A stretch of 6,126 bases of DNA from HB2-32-21 sp040235495 (GTDB lineage Bacteria; Pseudomonadota; Gammaproteobacteria; Pseudomonadales; Porticoccaceae). Shown piece by piece: positions 1 through 5,101 of the stretch; position 1 is the first letter of the stretch, and every line of letters begins with the position of its first letter. The stretch spans positions 1 to 6,126 of the forward strand of contig JBECKV010000155.1 in NCBI GenBank assembly GCA_040235495.1. The letters run 5' to 3'. The notes beneath the pieces were generated by a model that ran no database searches, was not told the origin of the DNA, and worked only from the letters and a program-made list of their open reading frames with translations. A program made the translations under genes and the position numbers.

Positions 1-89
1 CCGGCAAGGCCGGGCATGTCAGCACCATGCTGCTGGGTGCCGATACCACCAGGGAGGGACTGGAATTGATGGCAGGCCTGACTGGCTAA
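1..89 (+). CDS. C-terminal end of an unidentified protein (5' truncated by window)
   Basis: An open frame runs in from the left edge (first full codon at 3) and ends at a TAA at 87-89, giving 28 visible residues that end in ELMAGLTG. The segment contains GHVSTMLLGADTTREG and reads like a soluble helical C-terminus. There is no hydrophobic stretch that would suggest a membrane anchor. I do not recognise the family from so short a tail and assign no function. Support for a real gene is the sensible protein-like composition and a GC-rich hairpin beginning 8 bp after the stop. It lies on the same strand as the acyltransferase gene downstream, but the 175-bp gap and the hairpin argue against a tight operon with it. 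Confidence 0.55.
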   Translation, partial: GKAGHVSTMLLGADTTREGLELMAGLTG

Positions 90-96
90 TGCGTCC

Positions 97-118
97 GGGC
101 GCCTGCAACCGGGCGCCC
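97..118 (+). terminator. GC-rich hairpin after the first gene, possible terminator
   Basis: A perfect 7-bp stem (GGGCGCC at 97-103 pairing with GGCGCCC at 112-118) encloses an 8-base loop and starts 8 bp after the upstream stop codon. The bases that follow (CTCGTCTTC) are only mildly T-rich, so this is a weak intrinsic terminator at best. The placement is what favours the call. It could also be a chance GC-rich fold or a stabilising 3' stem-loop. Confidence 0.4.
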
Positions 119-264
119 CTCGTCTTCAGGGAACAAGCAGCAACAATCCTGGGCGTGACACCGACGGTCGAGTCGCTTGATTTGGGCGGCATTTCCCTTG
201 CGAGCGGGAACCCCTGTTCCTGGCAGGGACCCATGGGGCATGGCATCGAAAATACCGATCTAGC

Positions 265-2217
265 ATGCAACACCTAGAATACCGGCGCGATATCGACGGT
301 TTGCGCGCCATCGCCGTACTATCGGTGCTCGCCTTTCATGCCTTTCCAAAATACCTCCCCGGCGGATTCGTCGGGGTTGATATTTTTTTTGTTATTTCCG
401 GCTTTTTAATTTCCGGCATTATTTTCGATAATCTGGAAAAAGGCAGCTTCAGCTACGGGGAATTTTATATACGCCGGATCCGGCGTTTATTCCCCGCGCT
501 GATCGTTGTACTACTCGTTACCCTTGCCCTTGGCTGGCTGGTGTTATTCCCGGAAGAATTTAAGGAGCTGGGCTCCCACTCGGCCGGAGCAGCGCTGTTC
601 GTTGCCAATTTCATCCTGTATTACGAGGTCGGCTATTTCGACACCCTGGCCGAAAGTAAGCCACTGCTGCATCTGTGGTCCCTGGGCATAGAAGAACAAT
701 TCTACATTTTCTGGCCTCTGACCCTGGCTATTTTCTGGAAAAAGAAAATCGGTTTTCTGACTACGGTCATTACTTTTACGCTGATTTCATATACCGCCAA
801 TTTTCTTAGCCATTACTTCCTATCGGCGGAAGCGGCCTTTTATCTGCCTATCAACCGCTTCTGGGAACTTATGATTGGTGGCGCACTGGCCTATATCGTC
901 CGGCACCGAAGCACATGGTGGGAGAAACACCTTGACCACAGCCAACACTATGCCGCTTTCGGCGGCTTGCTGCTGATTGGCTGTTTTATTGTTTTGAACA
1001 AGGACCTCACCCTGATCCCCGGTTGGGCGCTATTGCCGACCCTGGGGGCTTTCCTGCTGATCTCGACGCCCAGAGCCTGGTTGAACCGGAAGATTCTCAG
1101 CCACCCTACCCTGGTCCATGTGGGCCTGGTCAGCTTTCCCCTGTACCTGTGGCACTGGCCCGTTTTGAGCCTGTTCCGGATCGTCGGCTTTGACAGCCAT
1201 CTCCAGTCATTGCTGGCGCTGCTGCTCAGTTACGGCCTGGCTGTATTGACCTATGAATTTGTAGAGAAAAAACTGCGCCACCGACAGGCGCCTTCGACGG
1301 TCATGGCGCTGTGTTCGCTGGTCCTGATCGTCGGTGTGCTGGGCTTGACTGTCATGGCCGGCAAGCTGCCACCGCGAAATAATTCCCACTCGATCGCAAC
1401 CATTGAAGCCGCGATTGACGACTGGGACTTTCCGGGAAACCTGAAACCCGAGCTACACAATGGCCTCGAAACTTATGTCAGCAAGGGTGTCGGAGAAAAC
1501 ATCCTGTTCTGGGGCGACTCACACATTCAACAATACGCGCCCGCCGTGGCCAAGCACAATGAGGAAAATAAAAGCCAGGGCAAAACAGCTATTTTCGTCA
1601 CCAATCCGGGCTGCCCGCCGATTCCCGGGGTGTTCGAGGATCACCACCGGCGCTGTACCGCCGAACACCGGGAACGCGCTCGCGCCCTCGCCCTGTCGCC
1701 AAAAATTGACCGGGTGGTAATCGGCTTTGCCGCGAAATATCTGGTTAACGATGATCGGCCCGATGCGGGACAATATCGCTACTACTACCTTGATGCCGAG
1801 GGAAAAAGTTTCTTCGACGAAGGCGGAATCAACAAAGCACTGGTATCCCTGGAGCAATTACTGGCCGAACTCGCGCTTACCAAAACGGTGTATCTAGTTA
1901 TCGATAACCCAAGCGGCGAGGCCTTCGATCCGAAATCCATCATTCAAGGCTCCCGCTTGACTGGCTATATTGAGAAACCCGACAGACCCCGGGCCGCCGT
2001 CTATGACCACCGGGCATCAGCCTTGCGCGATCAATTAACAGCCTTGGCCAGGCGAACCAATGTCATGGTCATCGATCCGATTCCCCACTTCTGCGCAGAC
2101 GGACTTTGCAAAACCAGCCTTGACGATGGAACACCTATTTACAAGGATTCTAATCACATCAGACCCTTTTATATGAAAAATCATGTCGATTACCTGGATG
2201 GGATACTGGGCAAGTGA
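265..2217 (+). CDS. Acyltransferase-3 / SGNH-domain membrane O-acyltransferase (OafA/YrhL type)
   Basis: The 650-residue protein is built like the OafA/OafB class. These enzymes move acyl (usually acetyl) groups across the inner membrane onto extracytoplasmic glycans such as O-antigen, peptidoglycan or exopolysaccharide. The N-terminal membrane domain (about 1-345, roughly ten helices) shows the family motifs: R14 and H25 in the R-x10-H motif, GGFVGVDIFFVISGF at 33-47, RRIRRLFP at 70-77, LHLWSLGIEEQFYIFWP at 135-151 and FPLYLWHWP at 291-299. A further helix at about 346-367 leads to a periplasmic SGNH domain, with GDSH at 417-420 (S419 the expected nucleophile) and D628-S-N-H631 completing the triad. 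Cysteines in the SGNH part (GCPP, RRCT, FCADGLC) could form disulfides. The start is set by the YRRDIDGLRAIAV motif, which sits at the N-terminus in this family; no good Shine-Dalgarno sequence precedes it. The acceptor is unknown, and the neighbours are not polysaccharide genes. Confidence 0.93.
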   Translation: MQHLEYRRDIDGLRAIAVLSVLAFHAFPKYLPGGFVGVDIFFVISGFLISGIIFDNLEKGSFSYGEFYIRRIRRLFPALIVVLLVTLALGWLVLFPEEFKELGSHSAGAALFVANFILYYEVGYFDTLAESKPLLHLWSLGIEEQFYIFWPLTLAIFWKKKIGFLTTVITFTLISYTANFLSHYFLSAEAAFYLPINRFWELMIGGALAYIVRHRSTWWEKHLDHSQHYAAFGGLLLIGCFIVLNKDLTLIPGWALLPTLGAFLLISTPRAWLNRKILSHPTLVHVGLVSFPLYLWHWPVLSLFRIVGFDSHLQSLLALLLSYGLAVLTYEFVEKKLRHRQAPSTVMALCSLVLIVGVLGLTVMAGKLPPRNNSHSIATIEAAIDDWDFPGNLKPELHNGLETYVSKGVGENILFWGDSHIQQYAPAVAKHNEENKSQGKTAIFVTNPGCPPIPGVFEDHHRRCTAEHRERARALALSPKIDRVVIGFAAKYLVNDDRPDAGQYRYYYLDAEGKSFFDEGGINKALVSLEQLLAELALTKTVYLVIDNPSGEAFDPKSIIQGSRLTGYIEKPDRPRAAVYDHRASALRDQLTALARRTNVMVIDPIPHFCADGLCKTSLDDGTPIYKDSNHIRPFYMKNHVDYLDGILGK

Positions 2218-2223
2218 ATTTCC

Positions 2224-2246
2224 CCGGCGGAAAGCGATCCGCCCGG
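2224..2246. terminator. Hairpin in the convergent spacer, possible bidirectional terminator
   Basis: GGCGGA at 2226-2231 pairs perfectly with TCCGCC at 2238-2243 around a 6-base loop. Two more C-G pairs form if base 2244 is bulged out. It lies 6 bp after the acyltransferase stop and 33 bp beyond the CoA-transferase stop on the other strand, where a shared terminator would be expected. There is no U-tract on either side, so intrinsic termination is not certain. Confidence 0.4.
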
Positions 2247-2279
2247 CCTCCGCTGGTAACAGACTTTAATCACCATTGA

Positions 2280-3563
2280 TTACTCCCGAGGCCCGCTAAG
2301 CCGGCAGATTTCATCCCATTCGTTAGCCAGGCTATCGCGAAATGGCGGCGCGGCAATGGCGATCAGGCGTTCGGCCCGCTGCTGGACCGAGGCGCAACGC
2401 AAGTCAGCGACACCGTATTCGGTAACTATAAAATCCGCGTCGCTACGTGGCACCGACACCAGTGCGTTTTGAGGAATGCGCGGCACGATCCGGGAAACTT
2501 CGCCCTTAGCGGTACTCGCCTGCAGGGCGAGGATGGAGACCCCGTTTTTGGCCCGCTTGGCGCCACGGACAAAGTCCAACTGGCCACCAATGCCGGCGAT
2601 CTGCTGACCATCCATGTATTCACAATTGACCTGACAGAACAGATCCACCTCCACCGCCGAGTTGACCACGCGGAAGTTGTCGATCTGACTCAACACCAGC
2701 ACGTCGTGGGTATAGCTGACCGGTTTGAAATCAACGATATCACTGTGGGCAATAAAATCATAAAGCCGCTCCGTGCCCATGGCCGAGCCGGTAACGATAC
2801 GCCCCCTGTCGATCGATTTGCGCGCCCCGCTAATAGCTCCGGCCTCTATCATATCCACCAGGTTGTCCGGTACCAGCCCCGTATGGATGCCCAGGTCACG
2901 ATGGCTGGTCAGCGCCGCCAACACCGCGTCCGACGCAGTGCCGACGCCCATCTGGATGGTGTCGCCATCGCGAATCAGACTGGCGACATTTTTACCCAGG
3001 GCCGCCAACTCATCCTTGGGCGGCCTCGAGGTCCAGATCAGAATGTTATTCTCGGCCTCTACCAGGTAATCGATTTCATCCAGGTCGATGGTCGGTGCGC
3101 CCGCGCAGACCGGTAATGCCGCATTTACCTGCGCCACGACCCTGCGCGCGCGCCTGGCCACCGCCGGAACGTAATCACCGACCATGGCGAAGCTACAACG
3201 GCCCTGATTATCGGGCGGCGCCACCTGCACACAGGCAATATCGATGTCCGCGACATCGGACACATAACGGTAAATTTCACTGAGATGGAAAGGCAGGATA
3301 TGCAGGCGTTTTGGATCGTAACCCTTGCGCAGAAAACCGGACATAAAAAAAGTTTCCTGCTCGGCGCGGGGATGCAGGGCGGTAAAGTTATTGGGATTGA
3401 GCCGGTTGACCATGCTGATGAAGGTGACGCCGTCGGCACAATCGGGATTATTTTTGATCGCTTCAACCAGAGCCACCGGCTGGGTGCAGCCACTCTGGAT
3501 GTAGACGCGGGTGCCCGGTTCGAGTAGATCGATAAACTGCTTTTCACTGATGGTTTGCGCCAT
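2280..3563 (-). CDS. Acetyl-CoA hydrolase/transferase family CoA-transferase (4-hydroxybutyrate CoA-transferase-like)
   Basis: This 427-residue protein belongs to the class I CoA-transferase group that includes acetyl-CoA hydrolases and 4-hydroxybutyrate CoA-transferase. These cytoplasmic enzymes move CoA from a donor such as acetyl-CoA to a carboxylate. Visible hallmarks are the glycine-rich GVGTASDAV at 206-214, GIHTGLVPDN at 225-234, NSAVEVDL at 301-308, GIGGQLDF at 324-331 and TEYGVADLR at 381-389. The N-terminal (about 3-180) and C-terminal (about 265-415) halves are both present, and the length is normal for the family. I chose the ATG at 3563 over an in-frame ATG 33 codons upstream: GGAG sits 8 bases before it, the protein then begins as expected, and the extra residues look like non-coding sequence. 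Oddity: G229 lies where characterised members have the catalytic glutamate (HTE). It follows the acyl-CoA dehydrogenase gene on the same strand after 190 bp. The substrate is unknown. Confidence 0.88.
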   Translation of the reverse strand: MAQTISEKQFIDLLEPGTRVYIQSGCTQPVALVEAIKNNPDCADGVTFISMVNRLNPNNFTALHPRAEQETFFMSGFLRKGYDPKRLHILPFHLSEIYRYVSDVADIDIACVQVAPPDNQGRCSFAMVGDYVPAVARRARRVVAQVNAALPVCAGAPTIDLDEIDYLVEAENNILIWTSRPPKDELAALGKNVASLIRDGDTIQMGVGTASDAVLAALTSHRDLGIHTGLVPDNLVDMIEAGAISGARKSIDRGRIVTGSAMGTERLYDFIAHSDIVDFKPVSYTHDVLVLSQIDNFRVVNSAVEVDLFCQVNCEYMDGQQIAGIGGQLDFVRGAKRAKNGVSILALQASTAKGEVSRIVPRIPQNALVSVPRSDADFIVTEYGVADLRCASVQQRAERLIAIAAPPFRDSLANEWDEICRLSGPRE

Positions 3564-3571
3564 GCCCCTCA

Positions 3572-3575
3572 CTCC
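3572..3575 (-). promoter_or_regulatory. Ribosome binding site deciding the CoA-transferase start
   Basis: On the minus strand GGAG lies 8 bases before the ATG at 3561-3563, with a further GAGGGG run between them. This purine-rich stretch supports that ATG rather than the upstream in-frame one at 3660-3662, which would give a 460-residue protein with an atypical 33-residue extension. Confidence 0.6.
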
Positions 3576-3667
3576 GCCTCGTTTAAAGTGCTTGTTCTGG
3601 AGCGGGATGTTAGCGGCTGGCGGGGATGTGGTCACCTGTGGCGACACGGTCGAAATGAACAAAATCC

Positions 3668-3694
3668 GGCGCCAGTCGAGCTTATTCTGGCGCC
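3668..3694 (-). terminator. Perfect 8-bp hairpin between the two minus-strand enzyme genes
   Basis: GGCGCCAG (3668-3675) and CTGGCGCC (3687-3694) form a perfect 8-bp stem with an 11-base loop. On the minus strand it comes 59 bases after the dehydrogenase stop and is followed by GGATTTTGTTC, a short T-run set back by three bases, so it could end the dehydrogenase transcript. On the plus strand the following bases are TTATTT, also terminator-like, but no plus-strand gene ends here. If transcription starts at the candidate promoter just upstream, the hairpin would instead sit in the CoA-transferase 5' leader as an attenuator or RNA-stabilising element. Confidence 0.45.
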
Positions 3695-3711
3695 TTATTT
3701 AAAATAATAGT

Positions 3712-3740
3712 CTTATAAATCAATAAATTAAAATCATAAA
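3712..3740 (-). promoter_or_regulatory. Candidate sigma-70-type promoter for the CoA-transferase gene
   Basis: Read on the minus strand there is a TATAAG -10 (3712-3717, five of six matches to TATAAT) and a TTTATG -35 (3735-3740, only three of six matches) separated by 17 bases. The region is extremely AT-rich, which makes chance matches easy but is also typical of promoters. Transcription from here would give a leader of about 140 bases carrying the hairpin at 3668-3694. Confidence 0.3.
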
Positions 3741-3753
3741 ATAAAGTGAATTA

Positions 3754-4917
3754 TTAATAGCTTTTCGGGAGCCCCAGAATAAACTCCCCAATGTAATTCA
3801 AGGTCATTTCGCGGTTGATCGGCGCCACCTTGCCGAGCCGGGCGGCGATGTAATGGCTGAGCATGTCGTAGCTTTCACAAAAGCCATAACCACCAAAACA
3901 CTGAATCGCCGCATCAGCCGCCTTGAAGGCCGCATCGGTGCCCACCAGCTTACCCATGTTGGCGATGTCTCCCACCACCTTGGGATGAGCGCCCTGGTCC
4001 TGTAATACCGCCGCTTTTTGTACCATCAGCGATGCCGATTCCAGCAGGGCCTTGGCCTCGGCCATAGGGTGTTGCAAGCCCTGGTAGGCGCCGATGGGGC
4101 CGTTGAAAATCTGTCTTTCGTTGGCGTACTCCGTGCCACGCGCGAGCACGTGGCGGCCGCCACCAATGGCGCCCGCGGCGACCACCATCCGTTCCGGGTT
4201 GAGAGCGTCAAACAGCACGTTCACTCCCTGGCCGACCTGACCGAGAACGTTTTCCCTCGGCACCTTCACCTCATCGAAATAGACAAAGAACTGACCTTCG
4301 GCATTCATCAGCATGGTATCCATGCGCTCCCAGGTCAGCCCCTCGCTATCGGTATCCACCACAAACAGTGTCAGCCTGGCTTTGTCTCCACTCAGCGCAT
4401 CGTCGGTGCGCGCCACCACCAGTACTTGCTGGGCGTCGTTGATGCCACTGATAAATAATTTGTTGCCGTTGAGCACAAAATGATCGCCCTCCTGGCGACC
4501 GCGCGTCTGAATCTTGAAGGTATTGGTCCCGGCATTGGGCTCGGTGATGGCGAAACAGCAGCGCTTCTCCCCCGAGGCGATGGCGGGCAACCAGCGCTGT
4601 TTCTGCTCCTCGGTGCCATGGCGGCTGATACTGGGTACGGCGATGCCCTGGTTCACGACAAAGAACAGCGGCGCGACACCGTGCCCGGCCAGCCGCTCCT
4701 GGAGCAGCACCAGGGCCAGCATGCCCATTCCCGAGCCGCCGTATTCCTCGGGTGTATTGACTCCGAGGATCCCTGATTGGGCCAGCGCCTGCCACTGCTC
4801 CCCGGGAAAGGTCTGGGTTTTCGCGCACTCGACGTAGTACTCCCTGGGAAAATCCCGGGCGATCCGGTCGGCGGTATCCAGCAACATCTGGTGTTCTTCG
4901 GAAAGCGTGAAATCCAT
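3754..4917 (-). CDS. Acyl-CoA dehydrogenase (FAD-dependent, FadE-type family)
   Basis: The 387-residue flavoenzyme should oxidise an acyl-CoA to the trans-2-enoyl-CoA in the cytoplasm and pass electrons to electron-transfer flavoprotein. All three family regions are visible: the helical N-terminal domain (1-115, with LGVNTPEEYGGSGMG at 51-65), the middle beta domain (FAITEPNAGTN at 122-132, where FAD and substrate bind) and the C-terminal helical domain (230-387, with CFGGYGF at 340-346 and the ending LGLPKSY). E242 in NPERMVVAAG aligns by eye with the helix-G catalytic glutamate of isovaleryl-CoA and long-chain acyl-CoA dehydrogenases; the usual EGT motif near the C-terminus is absent (APINREM at 365-371). 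The start at 4917 is preferred to an ATG 12 codons upstream because AGGAG lies 6 bases before it and MDFTLSEEHQ is the normal family N-terminus. Acyl chain specificity cannot be read from the sequence. Downstream on the same strand is a CoA-transferase gene. Confidence 0.93.
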   Translation of the reverse strand: MDFTLSEEHQMLLDTADRIARDFPREYYVECAKTQTFPGEQWQALAQSGILGVNTPEEYGGSGMGMLALVLLQERLAGHGVAPLFFVVNQGIAVPSISRHGTEEQKQRWLPAIASGEKRCCFAITEPNAGTNTFKIQTRGRQEGDHFVLNGNKLFISGINDAQQVLVVARTDDALSGDKARLTLFVVDTDSEGLTWERMDTMLMNAEGQFFVYFDEVKVPRENVLGQVGQGVNVLFDALNPERMVVAAGAIGGGRHVLARGTEYANERQIFNGPIGAYQGLQHPMAEAKALLESASLMVQKAAVLQDQGAHPKVVGDIANMGKLVGTDAAFKAADAAIQCFGGYGFCESYDMLSHYIAARLGKVAPINREMTLNYIGEFILGLPKSY

Positions 4918-4923
4918 GGCGAA

Positions 4924-4928
4924 CTCCT
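4924..4928 (-). promoter_or_regulatory. Ribosome binding site deciding the acyl-CoA dehydrogenase start
   Basis: Minus-strand AGGAG stands 6 bases before the ATG at 4915-4917, near-ideal spacing. It lies inside the extension that the alternative upstream ATG (4951-4953) would add, so the shorter 387-residue protein is the better model. Confidence 0.75.
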
Positions 4929-5044
4929 GTTTACAGCGTTTACGGTGAATCAAGCCGACACGGGGTGATCGGCGTTATGCTTGGCATTGCGCGCGACGAC
5001 CGGAAATCGGTGGCCGCGGCAGATGAATAAATGTTAATACCTTT

Positions 5045-5056
5045 CCATAGTTATGG
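5045..5056. promoter_or_regulatory. Inverted repeat in the divergent promoter region, possible operator
   Basis: CCATAGTTATGG is a two-fold symmetric site (5-bp arms CCATA/TATGG, 2-base centre). It is flanked by a further outer pair, ATAC at 5037-5040 and GTAT at 5057-5060, offset by four bases on the left. It sits 46 bp before the transporter start in the spacer shared with the divergent dehydrogenase gene, a usual place for a regulator that controls both directions. No specific regulator family is recognised, and no regulator gene is visible in the window. Confidence 0.3.
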
Positions 5057-5079
5057 GTATGGTCAACGCCACTTTTAAT
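5051..5079 (+). promoter_or_regulatory. Weak candidate promoter for the transporter gene
   Basis: TTTAAT at 5074-5079 matches five of six bases of a -10 box. The hexamer 17 bases upstream (TTATGG, 5051-5056) is a poor -35 and overlaps the right arm of the inverted repeat. An mRNA starting near 5086 would have a leader of about 16 bases that still contains the AGG ribosome binding site at 5092-5094. The poor -35 would fit a promoter that needs an activator, but that is inference. Confidence 0.22.
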
Positions 5080-5101
5080 TTTATGAAGGTCAGGTAAACA
5101 C

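Noticed and set aside
204..245. Short hairpins GGAAC/GTTCC and CCATG/CATGG upstream of the acyltransferase
   Set aside because: Only 5-bp stems with small loops and no supporting context; such stems are expected by chance in a spacer of this composition.
19..273. 84-codon minus-strand open frame across the first spacer
   Set aside because: Overlaps the plus-strand gene tail; a Pro- and Cys-rich product with no family resemblance.
2469..3116. 215-codon plus-strand open frame antisense to the CoA-transferase
   Set aside because: It lies wholly opposite a well-supported gene, its composition (rich in His, Gln, Arg and Asp) is typical of a complementary-strand shadow, and it has no recognisable domain.
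3564..3662. N-terminal extension of the CoA-transferase to an ATG at 3660-3662 (460 residues)
   Set aside because: The 33 extra residues look like translated spacer, they run toward the hairpin region, and the internal ATG has a well-spaced GGAG and gives the normal family length.
4346..4828. 160-codon minus-strand open frame in another frame of the acyl-CoA dehydrogenase gene
   Set aside because: Same-strand frame shadow inside a complete, intact gene; rich in Arg, Ala and Gly with no motif.
4918..4953. N-terminal extension of the acyl-CoA dehydrogenase to an ATG at 4951-4953 (399 residues)
   Set aside because: The shorter start has AGGAG at ideal spacing and the family-typical N-terminus; the extension would contain the ribosome binding site.
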